Shown piece by piece: positions 47,031-58,257 of a stretch of 64,000 nt of DNA. The notes under the pieces are model-generated. The model was given only the letters and a program-made list of their open reading frames with translations, ran no database searches and was not told the origin of the DNA. This DNA comes from Myoxocephalus aenaeus (taxonomy: Eukaryota > Chordata > Actinopteri > Perciformes > Cottidae): contig JBAMJR010000350.1 in NCBI GenBank assembly GCA_038501785.1, forward strand, positions 1,349,501 through 1,413,500, given 5' to 3'. Made by a program: the position numbers and the translations under genes. Within the stretch, counting starts at the first letter, position 1; each line of letters starts with the position of its first letter.

Positions 47031-47688
47031 ACTGAAGTCTCTGACGGCCCCCTCAGGGGAGTGAAGTCTTTTCTTTTCTTTTTTCTTGCAGCATGCTGAC
47101 CTGAAACATACATGAGCGTGATGGAGACAGGGAAAGGTGCTAAATTAAAAATGATAGTCTCTTGATGGGCTGTTAAGTGGTGTACTGGTCCTGGGCTGGC
47201 CCTCCTATTATAAAAGCTTAATGCTGCAGAGCGCCGTTAGTTCCCACTCCTTCAGCAGACGTGCCTGTTTACAGAGCCAGTCAGCACCTCGGCTCTTTAA
47301 AAGGTACACAGGTAAAACAAGTACAGTGCAACACACACAAAAAGAAAAGAAAGAAAAAAGCACTTATCCAGAGACAGATTTTTTTATTTTTTTTAATCGA
47401 TCCTGCCGTTTTTTTTTTACTGAAAACAATCATCATTAGTGCATAAGTGCAATAAACACATATTTGATTAGGGGCTCTCTCTGCTCTGGGGAATGGCAAC
47501 ACAGTTATTAAATAATGAACTCAAAATGGATGAATACAAATATAAAGTCAGAACAGTACAGCTCTTCATCATTATTCAATCATGTTGTATTTTTCACAAG
47601 GTGACTTTTGCAGTGGTCGAGTTTCAGGACTACTACTGATAACGGAACGATTGCCATGTCAGCATAATACAGAATTTTCATGCACGCG

Positions 47689-47761
47689 CACGCACACACA
47701 CGCACACACACGCACACACACACACGCACGCACATGTACACACACACACACACACACACAG
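47689..47761. repeat. (CA)n compound microsatellite
   Basis: CACACG units followed by a pure CA run; hydin intron 6. Confidence 0.93.
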
Positions 47762-49076
47762 CTTCACAGTAAAAAAATAACTGGGTGTAGTGCAGCGTGG
47801 AATAACCACCCAGGTGATGCATAGCTAACAAGGGTGAAAGCAAGCACAGCTGTTTTACGGTATTTGTTTAGCGCCATGGGATTATTCTACCTGGACGACT
47901 TTTTGGGGGAGCTGTGCAGCTGAAATTAGCTTAAGAGGAGACTTTGATGTGGCCGGCTCGGGTCAGTAAAGCTGATTTGGTTCTGATTGAAGCATCCTGT
48001 GTGTTAATCAGCCCAGCCTGTCGTGTTTGCTATTTTCAGCCGCCGATGTTTAGCACATGAAATGTGAGACTAATTGCTCCCATCATGACGGACCACGCTG
48101 GGAAATTGGGTCTAGTTTGCCAAGTTACACTAAGCTGAGGTTTTTGCATTGAAAACCTTCTTTTTTTGTAACATTAAATGTTTGCAAAGTGATTCAAAAT
48201 GGAAAATAATCTCCTGACTTCCTGTAAAGTGTTCACAACGGTGAGCTAAAGAAAAAATAAAGACATTTCTAACAGACTAAGCCCCGGTTGAATCATCTTT
48301 TGCAATGCACTGATGTTTTTCAGCAACTTTCTCCCTTCACCTCTAATTGATCCCCTTGTGTGTTAACAGGAAAAGTCAAAAGCTTCGTCTTTTTTTTTTG
48401 CCTTTGATGTCAAGGAGCCTGGCTAATTGTGCAGGCAACCGAGGCCGCCCTAAAATAACGTGCGACCGCCGTGTGTAAAACTACAGTACAAGTACACGTA
48501 TTCAGGCGGGTAGCGCCCTGCAGGAATCCCTCAAAACCACACTGAATTATTAGAAATGAGCAGATTTATCACAAAAACACACAGCTGTGAGGCATGGTAC
48601 AGTTGTGTCATGCCATGATGCCACATTAAATGAAATACTTGATGAATAATAAAAAAGAAACAGAGGATGAATTATTCATTAGTTTACTGCACTGAGCTGA
48701 GGCGAGTCCCTACGGCAGAACAAACTAAATAGACTCAATCTAATAAGCAAAAAGCAGTTTGGTCAAGTTATTTGTTTACATTTTTTTTCACACATATACA
48801 AATAATTGTGATTTGTTTCCATGGAATGGCAACAATTACTGCACAGTCTTTACGATTACTGGAGATACCTGAACTGGCATTATACTGTCAGTGCCAACTG
48901 GTGTACAAGCAGTGTGAGTCACATGTTGTTGTGTGCTTTAGAATGCAAATAATTAAGCTTTGAGTAGTCATTTGCAAAAGGTGGAGCCAGTCTGCCCAAT
49001 TCTCAAATCCGACCCTGTACTATGCGGGAGATAAGGCAGCGACGTAATCTGAGAAGACGCCAGAGCAGCAGAGACG

Positions 49077-49142
49077 GAGGAGAGGAGAGGAGAGGAGAGG
49101 AGAGGAGAGGAGAGGAGAGGAGAGGAGAGGAGAGGAGAGGAG
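49077..49142. repeat. (GGAGA)13 tandem repeat
   Basis: Perfect 5-bp purine repeat. The open frames through it are artefacts of the repeat. Confidence 0.95.
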
Positions 49143-49299
49143 ATAACAGGCCCTTAAAGAAAGCTGCACTGAGCAGTAAACACAATGCCACAGCCATCCT
49201 GAGCTGAATCCCCACCAACTCCCTCAGGTTGCGATAGATTCTCCTCTCGTCGCCATCACTGATGTCACCTTTGACTTCACGACGCCCAAGTAGACACAA

Positions 49300-49330
<31 letters not shown>

Positions 49331-49712
49331 AACACCACCAGCTCGTTAACATCTGCTCATCGGCCACACCCAAGGTGAAAGGACCCTTCTGAATCGAAAA
49401 CCTGCCACGTCTGTATGAGCAAATACAGTTGTACACACACACACCGTGTTAGTGTTCAAATCAAGCGGCAAAAAGGAGACAATTAGAAAAGAGACGATGC
49501 GCAGTTAATTGGACCTGCTTGGGGAAATCTATTTGTGCTGGACTGCTATAGATAGGTCCGTGGCGCGCCAATGGCAAACACCAATGGGGGCAGTAATATT
49601 GAAAGTACAGAGTGAAACAAAGTGGCTTCTCGTCTGACTAAAGCGAATGCCTGTCTGCCAGCCGTTATCATCAAAGCCTCAGCTAGACTAAGGAAACTAC
49701 TGTAACCACTGT

Positions 49713-49714
<2 letters not shown>

Positions 49715-49752
<38 letters not shown>
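49715..49752. repeat. (TG)n microsatellite
   Basis: Pure TG run; hydin intron 6. Confidence 0.94.
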
Positions 49753-50329
49753 GTTCTGCTTCAGGGTCACCGGTGCTGCAGAATGGGAGAATCTCATTAT
49801 GGTGTTTACCTCAGTGATTATAGTAAACACGTTCATCCTTTTAGTTCCATTCCATTTGACACTGCTGATTATGCAAGACTTTTCTGCGGGAAATATCTGC
49901 TTCCATCCGTCTGCGTGTGCGCGCGCGTGTGTATGTGTGTGTGTGTGTGTGTGTGCCGCGCTGTAACAGATGTGCTGAGGCGGCGTACTTTCGTTCGAGG
50001 CTAGGGGTTCACGTTGCGCGCATCTGCGTGTTCCATTTGTCAGATTTTGATGAAGCCAAATTAAATTTATTTGTGCCTTAACAAGTCGAGTGATGGACAC
50101 ATTGTGACGAGTAAGAGCGCCCCCCTCGTCCACACACACACACACACACAGCTGATGATGAACACACTGCAACAAGGTCATTTTATTTAAAAAAAATCTG
50201 CTTCTGCTAATTAGAACAGCTATGGATATTTCCCTTCAGCTCTGGAGAATCAGGATATGATGCTACGGTGCTGTGGTCATAGTTTCCTTTAGTTATTTGT
50301 GTCACTGCTATGCTGTGTATGTTTCTCAC

Positions 50330-50454
50330 CAGTGTGGTAGTGCAGAAGCAGCTCTTGGCTGTGGACTCCCACTGTCATGGGGTTGAAATCCACGGTCACC
50401 TGCATGTTCTCGCCCACATCAAGAGTCCCACAGGAGGGCGTCACTGAGAAAGGG
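50330..50454 (-). CDS. hydin: hydin exon 6
   Basis: Reads SPFSVTPSCGTLDVGENMQV then VDFNPMTVGVHSQELLLHYH, a typical ASH-domain strand pattern (G-x-L-x-V-G-E). Ends after one base of the Gly codon completed by exon 7, 11.3 kb away. Confidence 0.96.
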
Positions 50455-50686
50455 CTGGGATAAGACAGAATGGAATAGAATTTCACCAGGTGGAAATTAA
50501 AAAAAATTAAAAATAGAAGTTAAGGCTTGGCGTTTTTAATTAAATGTGTGCAAGTACAGTAATACATTTTTTTTTTGCCATGCAAAATGTTTGGATTTGA
50601 AATTGTGAATTTTGGCCAGTAAATGTGTATGCATGCAGTATATTAAACATCACAGGGGAAGTCGCCCAACCTGTACTGACTCTCAC

Positions 50687-50886
50687 CTCTGCGTGTCTAG
50701 CTTGAACTTGGCCTTGCTGTTTCCGACGTTGGTGATCAGCTGAGTCTTCTCTGTGGTGGCTTTTACGGGACACATGGGTAAGCTGAACTCGTCGCGAAAA
50801 TCAAGAATGGCACGTGGCCCAATGGCACGGACTGGGACCTCAAACCGTTCCCTCTCTGTCACACAAACCAGCCTGTGATGGTAGTC
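50687..50886 (-). CDS. hydin: hydin exon 5
   Basis: Reads DYHHRLVCVTERERFEVPVR, then RAILDFRDEF and CPVKATTEKTQLITNVGN, a signature stretch of HYDIN. Starts in phase 0 and ends with two bases of a codon (AG/GTGAGA). Confidence 0.97.
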
Positions 50887-51667
50887 CTGGACGGGCAAAA
50901 GAAAGTAAACTGAGGTTTGAAATTTGTCAGTTGACGCTGAGCCACCCGTCGAGCCTCGAAGTTAATGCTGGATGTAGACACACACGCACAAGCACAAACA
51001 CATAGTTAGCGACTAAACCGTTCTCTTTAGTAGTTTCTAATTACCCCACAGTTCATCCTCTGGGGGTGATGATCCCAGGGGATCACCAAAGTCACTGAGG
51101 TTCATCTTTGGGGACCATGAATGACTGTGCCAAATTTCATGGCAAGCAAAAACAGTGGCAGACAGTCTTTGCCATCCCTGGTGTCAAGCCGCTAGCGAGG
51201 CTAAAATCAGTCGCGACATGTGATGTTGATCTTTGCGTTTTCCCGGTTTCCACTTCCTCCCACAGTATCGGTAAAAGAGTCGACAAACGGATGTGCAGGT
51301 GTAACCTAATGCCTGGCCCTTGGCTTTCTTACTCTGATTTAGCCATTGCCAGAGATTTGTGCACAGATTATAAATGCAAAGTAAGCGCATCCATTTTAAT
51401 GTATCAGCAGTCATTAATTGCATATTATGCATTAAATCTCTGAATTTTTGCCGTAATAGGAGAGCTAACTGTGTGTATTTACTCTCTGATTTCCTACCCA
51501 CACCCAATCCTCTGCTCCCCTACAGGTGTAATTACAACTTCATCTAATCATGTCATCTAAATCATACGAGGTCACTCTTAAATGCAGGTGACCTCGATAC
51601 GTCATCCCACCTTCTGTGTCTGCTGCCATTCATTCTACGGGGATATATTATTATTTGTCTCCAGTAC

Positions 51668-51802
51668 CTTGTTCTCCTGAGGGGTGAAGATGAGGGTAAA
51701 GGTGGTAGACAGTCCCGGTGCAACCCTGCTCCTTGCATCCTCTGGTCCGTCCACACGGAAGTACTTGGACTCCTGCTGCTCCAGCTTCACCTGTCGTGGG
51801 AC
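51668..51802 (-). CDS. hydin: hydin exon 4
   Basis: 45 residues, VPRQVKLEQQESKYFRVDGP to TFTLIFTPQENK, the second half of the first ASH-like domain. Phase 0 at both ends. A (CA)38 tract lies about 80 nt upstream of the acceptor. Confidence 0.95.
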
Positions 51803-51881
51803 CTTGATCAAATAAAAAGAAAATTGCACACAAACTTTACAAAATGTCAAACCCCACACAGCAACAAACACAGAGCCAGGT

Positions 51882-51883
<2 letters not shown>

Positions 51884-51959
<76 letters not shown>
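51884..51959. repeat. (CA)38 microsatellite
   Basis: Pure run about 80 nt upstream of the hydin exon 4 acceptor. Confidence 0.96.
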
Positions 51960-51961
<2 letters not shown>

Positions 51962-52087
51962 AAGTGATGATTTATTCATTATTACTGGATGGTGTCTTGT
52001 ACAAATTGCAGTGATAAATCTCCTCCAATCCCCCATGACCTTTTCCAATCATTTTGCACCCCATACACACAACCCCACTCCATGACC

Positions 52088-52094
<7 letters not shown>

Positions 52095-52131
<37 letters not shown>
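52095..52131. repeat. (CA)n microsatellite
   Basis: CGCG-flanked CA run in hydin intron 3. Confidence 0.94.
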
Positions 52132-52134
<3 letters not shown>

Positions 52135-52254
52135 CATATAGTAATCCTTTTTCTTCTCTGTGAAAGTTGGACTGTTTCTGTTGTTCCATTTCACAGCTAA
52201 TCTTCACCAAATCATCAGCGCATCATGTTATTGTCACTTTTTACATAGTCAACA

Positions 52255-52256
<2 letters not shown>

Positions 52257-52297
<41 letters not shown>
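52257..52297. repeat. (CA)20 microsatellite forming hydin exon 3 donor
   Basis: On the hydin strand the run is (GT)20 starting at the first base of intron 3. Confidence 0.96.
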
Positions 52298-52299
<2 letters not shown>

Positions 52300-52393
52300 T
52301 GTCTTTGTTGTGGAACAGTAGAGGTAACTTGTAGGTCTGTGCAGGAGTGAAGTTCTGGAAGACGAGCTCAGATGGGTAGGGCTGGAAGAGCGG
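52298..52393 (-). CDS. hydin: hydin exon 3
   Basis: 32 residues beginning PLFQPYPSELVFQNFTPAQT, which opens the first ASH-like domain. The donor is unusual: AAG is followed directly by a (GT)20 run, so the 5' splice site is the first unit of a microsatellite (52257-52297). Confidence 0.95.
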
Positions 52394-52774
52394 CTGAACA
52401 ACAAAAAAACACAACATAGTACTCATTACCACCCCTGTCATTGTGTAACAGGGAATATCACTGTTTATCTCATTGTGGTTGAAGTCACACACACACATTT
52501 ACACACACTCAATGAATTCCTCTGACTTCATGGGTATGGGTACTCCTGGTTTTATCAATTTCAAAAACCTGTATTCATTCATGACCAAGTCATACATGGT
52601 ATAATAGTATGCAGTTGCCACACTGAAGCATATGATATTGCCATGTACTTTCTGTTGTCCCAGCTAGAAGAAGCATTACGTTCAGGTTATTTTAAGATAT
52701 TGACAACATGCACGGTACTGATTCAGTTAATGTGTTTTTCACAAATTGCTTCTTAAAGGATAAAGCTTCGACAC

Positions 52775-53110
52775 TTAGGGAAATAAAGCTCATTTGTTCT
52801 CTGGTCAAGATTCGATGAGAAGATTGACACCACTCTCTTATCTGTCCGTTGAATCTGAAGCTACAGCCAGCAGTGTGTTCACGTGCTCTGTATAAAGACT
52901 GAAAGACAGGAAAATCCTGTAAGATGGCAAACTGACATTTTTAAAGATATAATGTGTTAATTGGTGAGCTTTAGAGGTGATGGGAAGGTGGGATTTTAAA
53001 ATCTTTCGGGCAGAGCCAGGCCAGCTGTTTCCCCATTTCCTGTCATTACGTTAGGTTAAGCTAACCGGCTCCTGGCTCCAGCTTCATAATGAACAGACAG
53101 ACAGACACGG
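52775..53110. repeat. Interspersed fish repeat, copy B
   Basis: Diverged relative of the 33195-33480 repeat in the same orientation (GACACCACTCTCTTATCTGT, GAAGCTACAGCCAGCAG, TGAGCTTTAGAGGTGATGGG). Confidence 0.5.
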
Positions 53111-54001
53111 GGGCTGTGTGGATCTTTTCACCTAATGCTCGGCAAGAAAGAGAATGAGCATGCTTCTTAAATAAGGTTGAACCTTTAACCCATATTTCAA
53201 AATGTGGAAACTATGCCCTCTTAAACTTAACTCGAGTCGGTGTCATTCCTCCTGCATCACTGCCACTGTCATAGATTTTTTTTTTTTTATACTGTACTGT
53301 ATATTAAAGTGTGCAACTTTGTGGCTTTCAGGATGACCTGAAAAAGATCCTGCCTGTCATTGCTCCTGCAGTGGCCCACAGTGGGGGGAGGGTATTCAGA
53401 TGACATTTGCATATTGGACAAGTCAACAAACAAAAAAAATGTGAACAGGGCTCGATCCAAAAAAATGGCTGCTCTTAATTATGATGAGGGGGCATTTAGC
53501 GATTTAATAGACGTTTCACAAACTTTTGATGGTAATTTGCTCCGAGCCCTCCCGTTGAATTCGGTCATTCAGTCACTTTGGTTGCCCTTTGCCCATCAAT
53601 TAGTGTCTGCTGACTCAGGAGAAGCAGCTTTGGTATAATGTTAATGACCTTAGCAGATAGCGCATGCTCTTCATGCAGGAGATTCATTAAGATATAATGA
53701 GAAGTTTGAATGTGGCTGGCCTCATCTACGGATGTATATATGACCTGGCCAAATGTTAAACTGTAACTGGTGCTAAAGTGTGTGTCTACAATACAAATGC
53801 TTCTACGGTAGAGTATACTGTGAGTACAGTAACACAGGGACATTTTATAGAACCCTTTATTTTATACCTTTTTATGTCCATATGTTTCAAGCATATTTTC
53901 TGTGGTCGGGAGGTCGACAAAGAACTGATCGGTACTGGTTTGCTACGAATCAAGAATATATCAATTCAAACCGCTTCGAGGTTGTTCAAGGTGTTATTTA
54001 C

Positions 54002-54127
54002 TTTGTGATGGGTAGTCTTGCTCATGTCAAGTAGTTCCAGGATGCGAGGCGGGGGCATGTTGTCGGTGTTGGCCAGGCGCTCCTCTGTAGACTGCAGCAT
54101 CTCCTGAGTGTATTCCGACGGAGTCAG
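54002..54127 (-). CDS. hydin: hydin exon 2
   Basis: Codes 42 residues, LTPSEYTQEMLQSTEERLAN through PPRILELLDMSKTTHHK, matching the conserved LTPSEFLKE and LLDMSETTHQK segments of vertebrate HYDIN. The acceptor is TTTGCAG and the donor AAA/GTAAAT, phase 0 at both ends. Confidence 0.95.
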
Positions 54128-55029
54128 CTGCAAACACAGCAGCTCAGGCTATTATCTGGCCTGCACTGACAGACTGTTTCCTGTCTCCTAATTCAACAGT
54201 GACGAGGCACCACATCAAACAAGACTTTATAGACTAATAGAGAAAATGGGGGGGGGAGATAATGAGCACAGGCGCTGCAGACTGTCAACCTTAAAGCTGT
54301 CAGCGTTGACACAAACGTGCATGTGAATGAAGCCTGTAGTTAATATCCTCTACACACAATCCTCTGGCACCTCTTAATCATTGCCCCAGAAGCAAGAACA
54401 CATCTAACTGCACTTAGCCTATATTTCAAGGTTGGGTCAGAAGGACGTCAGCTCAAAATCCAAAGGAATATTGTAGTGGAGGGGGTTATTGCACATTAAT
54501 TATTCAATAGCTGCCAGTTAGATGTGTATTCATAATGTACTCTATTATTAAGAAACAACAAAGTTGCTTGAGTAAACACTACTCTTTGAAATGATAAGTT
54601 GTGGAATAATGTGGATTCTCTTTAGATGGGGACTTCTCCTGAAGTGTAATCATGTTGTCTCCACGTGGAGGAATGCCAGGCATAATAGCCAACAGAACTT
54701 TGAACACAGCGCCGAGGGATGTAATAGTTGCACTGCTGTGTTGGTAAATGTTACATATTATTGTAATTTTTTTTGTCATTGTCAAATTTATATTTTTTAT
54801 TACTAACTTAACCATGTATTATGCTTTGCAATAGACAGAGAAATAAGGAGGACTACTGACAGAAATATTTGAAATTATTGATTTTTGTTCCCATATTAGA
54901 AGCCAAGGTAATTCGTAGGCTGATCTGCCATTTGAAGCAGCTTCTTTAAGAAAACCTTAGTTTCAAGGTCTGATCCATTTGAGCTGGGTACTTTCTGCGT
55001 GAAGTTACAACGTGACGTGATATCCTCAC

Positions 55030-55108
55030 CCTTTTTGGCTTGAGAGGCACTTCGTTCTTTCCCGACTGTGTTCTTGAAGGAAACTGAATGTCTGCCATTG
55101 TTTGTCAC
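55030..55108 (-). CDS. hydin: hydin exon 1 (start codon exon)
   Basis: The acceptor TTGTTGCAG ends at 55109. ATG is at 55098-55096 in a good context (A at -3, G at +4) and opens MADIQFPSRTQSGKNEVPLK. The donor is AAAAGG/GTGAGG after 55030, phase 0. Eleven bases of 5' UTR precede the ATG, so at least one non-coding exon lies upstream. The other open frame through this exon is not the one that joins exon 2. Confidence 0.8.
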
Positions 55109-55559
55109 CTGCAACAACAAAAAAGAGAGAGAGGAGAAGAGGCGAGGAGATGTATCATTAGGTACTAGATGGCGCTAATTAAGGGCCCATTTTATACTAA
55201 ATGCGCAATTATTGAAGGCAGTGATTTACCCTGATGTGATGCTAACTAACCTAGCTAATAGTAACTAACTATCTCAACAGTAAATGCTCGTGCACAAACG
55301 TTTAACGTTAGCCCTCAACACCTCGCTCCTTCAGCAGGAAAGTACTTGCGCTAAATGTTACGTTCGGTAATTTGCACGGACATTTGCACAGGTAAACAAA
55401 ACGTTAAGTTGCTGAAGAAAGGTAATATATTGTATTGCCAAAGTCTTCAATGGCCATGTTGACTCCTTATGACGTTTAATGTAGCTAGCTAACCTAACTA
55501 TTCAGGTTTCCTAGCTAAATGCGTCTCTAAAGTCTAACACGTAACTTACCAGTTCAACC

Positions 55560-55800
55560 TGTTGTCACAGTATACAAAATAAAAAGTCAAAATAAAAAGT
55601 CATAAACTAAACTAAGTACTAACCTACCACTCGAGGAATATATAAATATGTCTTGCTAACGTCAAGTTAAGAGCCGTTTAAACACCGAGCCGGCACCACT
55701 TTGTTGTAGTTTGTTGCCTTGGTAACACGGCAGTAACCTCCCAATAAACTGCTTCCTGGTTGGCTGCGACAAAGCCGCTTCAAACATAGTGCGCAGGCGT
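55560..55800 (-). promoter_or_regulatory. hydin: Probable hydin promoter and non-coding first exon region
   Basis: Exon 1 has an acceptor before its ATG, so the transcription start must be further upstream. A possible donor (GAGTG/GTAGGTTAG near 55629) follows a moderately GC-rich stretch with the X-box. The exact start cannot be seen. Confidence 0.4.
55713..55726. promoter_or_regulatory. RFX X-box in the hydin promoter region
   Basis: The sequence GTTGCCTTGGTAAC is a full match to the RFX X-box (GTNRCC, 2-nt spacer, RGYAAC) with near-perfect dyad symmetry. It lies about 620 bp upstream of the hydin start-codon exon, where the non-coding first exon is expected. RFX factors with FoxJ1 drive motile-cilia genes, so this is the expected type of control element. 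Confidence 0.75.
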
Positions 55801-57442
55801 GAGGTAAGTACCCTGAAATACCTTCAGGGTTAACTACTTCTTACTATTTCCTTTACATTTCCTTCAAATTAGAGAAACATATGAATGTGATTTTTTTAGA
55901 GCTTTTATTTTGAAATTCCAAAACAGAACGTCCTTGGAATACAGTTTCCCTTTACCGGAAGTTTGCTCTTATTTTGAAGTCAGTTCTTACACGCTTTTAC
56001 TGTAATGTCTAGTACAAACGCGTCCCGAAAAAAGTGAGAAAACGGGTTGAACTGGCAGCAGCCGGAAGGGCCGCCAGTTAAGAACGTTGGAAATCTGTCA
56101 CTGAGAGAAACGTTACGTTGATTCGGCCGCTAACTGACACCAACGTTCAATAACAACCGCTATCAATACCTTCCGTTGAGGGTAAATGTGTCTCACTAAA
56201 TTAATACTAATACTAAGACATTCATAATTGGCTGTTGTTGACCGGCAAATTAACTTTTTTATGTTGTATTATTTAATAATTCCACGTATACAATTTCACA
56301 AGTTGACAATAGCAAACGGCAAAATTCATTGAAATACAGTTAATCCAACAAGCCAGGGGGTCAACCGCAGAAAGAAGACGAAGAAATAAGAAAGAAGTAA
56401 CGTTAATTACAAACGTAGATATATTACTATACTGGCAACGCAGTTCTCATGGCCTTTTTTTTTTTTAGAAAAGCCCTTTATATATTTCAAATTATTTGTA
56501 AAAAAAAACACAAAAAATAGGGGTTGGGCTTGTAAATGTACACTTGTGAATAAGAAAGAGAGAGGCAAATTAACGGCAAATTAACGTTCGCTCACGAAGG
56601 CACACCGAGGTCATTGACTCCAGGTGGCGCTGTGGAATTAGCGGCCTGACCTCAATTGACTAATGTAGTTCCCTTAAACGACACTTAATACTTTATTAAA
56701 TGATAACATACTGAAATATTAAAATACATATCTAGCAACTGTAAAAGTGTTTTATATACCGCTATTTGACTTAGATGCACAGGTGTCGTCAGTTGGTCTG
56801 TCAAAATGTAATGGTTTCCTGTCCCCGGGGCAACAAAGCACGTCATCACGTAAGTATGTAAAATCGAAACGTCAGGAAACCAAAAGGCCTTATATAATTC
56901 ATTATTACTACGGATGAATTTGAATAATAAAGAGACAGAAGCAGGAGATGAAAGAGCAGTTACATAGTTATGTGGATTTTTTTAATTTATTTTTTACCAT
57001 ACATATATAATTTATCACACTTTATTAGAACTTTATTGTATGTTTACTTGTCTGTTGCAGTGAAACTGAACCCAATAAAATATTTCTCTAGGGGGACATT
57101 AAAGTATATTGTATCGTATGTATCACATGTTCAGCGGTTTGTGCCCATTTAATTGGAATGAATTACGCCGTTTTCCCAATAATAAGTTTAGATAACTCAA
57201 CTCAAAGTGTTATCACTTCCATATTTGTAAATTAATATTATGAATGCAACAGAACTTGCAGAGGACTTTACACGGAAACACAGTGTCTGCCACAACCACC
57301 GTTACATTTCTGATCCGGTGTGTTTGTGCGTTTTCAGGTCACGACTGAGGACGTAGTTGTGCATCATCTACACAACTACACTCTCAACACCTGCCATCTC
57401 CTCCCTTAGCAATACTAGAGTGAAGGCGCCACTTGGGTGGAG

Positions 57443-57510
57443 AAACTCACATTTTGGGTGCTGAAACTCAAAATGTGGGTGCAGAAACTCACCATTTGGG
57501 CACAGAAAAC
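57443..57510. repeat. 21-bp tandem repeat, three copies
   Basis: Units AAACTCACATTTTGGGTGCTG, AAACTCAAAATGTGGGTGCAG and AAACTCACCATTTGGGCACAG lie head to tail; a partial fourth unit follows. Confidence 0.85.
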
Positions 57511-57579
57511 TCACACGAACATCTACGGAGCTCTACCCAGCATGCCCATGTGTCGGTGTAACATTCATGTTGCATTCAC

Positions 57580-57845
57580 ACAGGTGGCAACCTCTACTTC
57601 TGCTGAGTGAAGCCAATGCTGAAGTGTCTTAAAGCTGCATTCTCTCTACTGAGACACATGGGGGTGACTCCTCTGGTTGTATAGAAATCAATGAGAAAGT
57701 TACTCTATACTTCTCTCTTGATTTATTCCCTCAGGAAACATGAGTTTATGGTCTAAATCTCTAGTTTCAAAACTTCTTCAATGCAGCATGATGTTCATTT
57801 AGTAAATGATGGTCCATTTAGAGTCTAATAGACGTCCACTTCCTT
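57580..57845. repeat. Interspersed fish repeat
   Basis: CAGCATGATGTTCATTTAGT and AAATGATGGTCCATTTAGAG are segments I recognise from a repeat widespread in fish genomes. Unclassified and non-coding. Confidence 0.5.
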
Positions 57846-57956
57846 ATATACAGTCTGTACATTCACATGCAATCAGGACAGCACTTTCAGGACGGCACAG
57901 GTTTAAGACACTGTTTTGTTGAACCGCATAATCTGTCTGGTCTCTGAATCCAACAG

Positions 57957-58013
57957 CTGGCGTACGACATCGACAGAGAGGCTGACGATCAGAACGAGTA
58001 TCTGGACGGTATG
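57957..58013 (+). pseudogene. Isolated exon resembling SNARE Bet1l
   Basis: Between a CCAACAG acceptor and a ATG/GTGAGT donor the frame reads LAYDIDREADDQNEYLDGM. Fifteen of 19 residues match the SNARE heptads of BET1L (LALDIDRDAEDQNRYLDGM), a Golgi Qc-SNARE. I found neither the N-terminal exon nor the following DSDF...membrane-anchor exon nearby. It is either a relic of a duplicated gene or one exon of an unseen transcript. Confidence 0.6.
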
Positions 58014-58159
58014 GTGAGTACATCTGGCCTGGAAAGCAATATTTTATTGATTTATTTATAAATATTACTTGTATAATATTACAACAATTCACATGCCATG
58101 TCCCTGGATTCTGATTGGCTCCTTCAACAACACATCCCATGCTTCATGCTTCTTTTCAG

Positions 58160-58257
58160 GAGCTGGTGCCGATGTGGAGCTGGGAGACTCGGACGTGGTG
58201 TCTCATCTCTGGGGTTGTTCTGCGCGGGAGAAAGAAGACGCGTTATTCTGCGCCAAG
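58160..58257 (+). other. Possible exon following the Bet1l-like exon
   Basis: A good acceptor (CTTCTTTTCAG) and donor (GCCAAG/GTGAGA) bound an open stretch in the same phase, reading GAGADVELGDSDVVSHLWGC. It does not resemble the rest of Bet1l or any family I know. Confidence 0.3.

Larger units (their letters stand above)
39010..50329 (-). other. hydin: hydin intron 6 (11.3 kb), repeat-rich
   Basis: No further hydin exon is expected because exons 6 and 7 join exactly within one Gly codon. The intron holds a 1.34-kb direct duplication, a third partial copy, a tRNA-derived SINE, many (TG)n/(CA)n tracts, a G-run at 45859-45877 and a 5-bp tandem repeat. Open frames inside it are short and unlike any family I know. 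Confidence 0.85.
350..55108 (-). other. hydin: hydin gene, 5' part (extends past left edge)
   Basis: This is the orthologue of vertebrate HYDIN, a very large protein of the central pair apparatus (C2b projection) of motile cilia; loss in mammals causes hydrocephalus and primary ciliary dyskinesia. Exon after exon reads in the same order as the known protein: LTPSEYTQEM, LFQPYPSELVFQNF, RAILDFRDEFSL, AKLYQQTIYCDI, GCVIGPTCHFNIPELNFGDV, LALVVDVEGVGEE, GTGTTIVSDRPFAPNLDLG, VFDILPIHGHLQPGE, GVFPRICLNLPQNL, RVKNLPCGVTQ, FPIEFYSLEFDTQYL, RNRRGIAVIVNGAPLT. Joining 44 exons at GT/AG sites keeps one frame for 2,275 codons. Domains are repeated ASH/MSP-like beta-sandwiches, then a P-loop NTPase-like domain (about 1950-2170) and a charged coiled coil. 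The second half lies outside the window. Other ASH proteins (CFAP47, CFAP65, DLEC1) are excluded by the P-loop domain and exon order. Confidence 0.97.
55730..57950. other. Intergenic region between hydin and pnp
   Basis: No gene-like open frame or RNA gene seen. It contains the 21-bp tandem repeat and one interspersed repeat. The two flanking genes diverge from here. Confidence 0.7.

Noticed and set aside
49003..49338. Arg/Glu-Glu repeat open frames over the GGAGA repeat
   Set aside because: Simple repeat; all frames remain open by composition.
54896..55120. MLLQVTNNGRHSVSFKNTVG frame over exon 1
   Set aside because: Another frame of the same exon; it does not match HYDIN and would not join exon 2. 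The ATG at 55098 gives the fitting phase.
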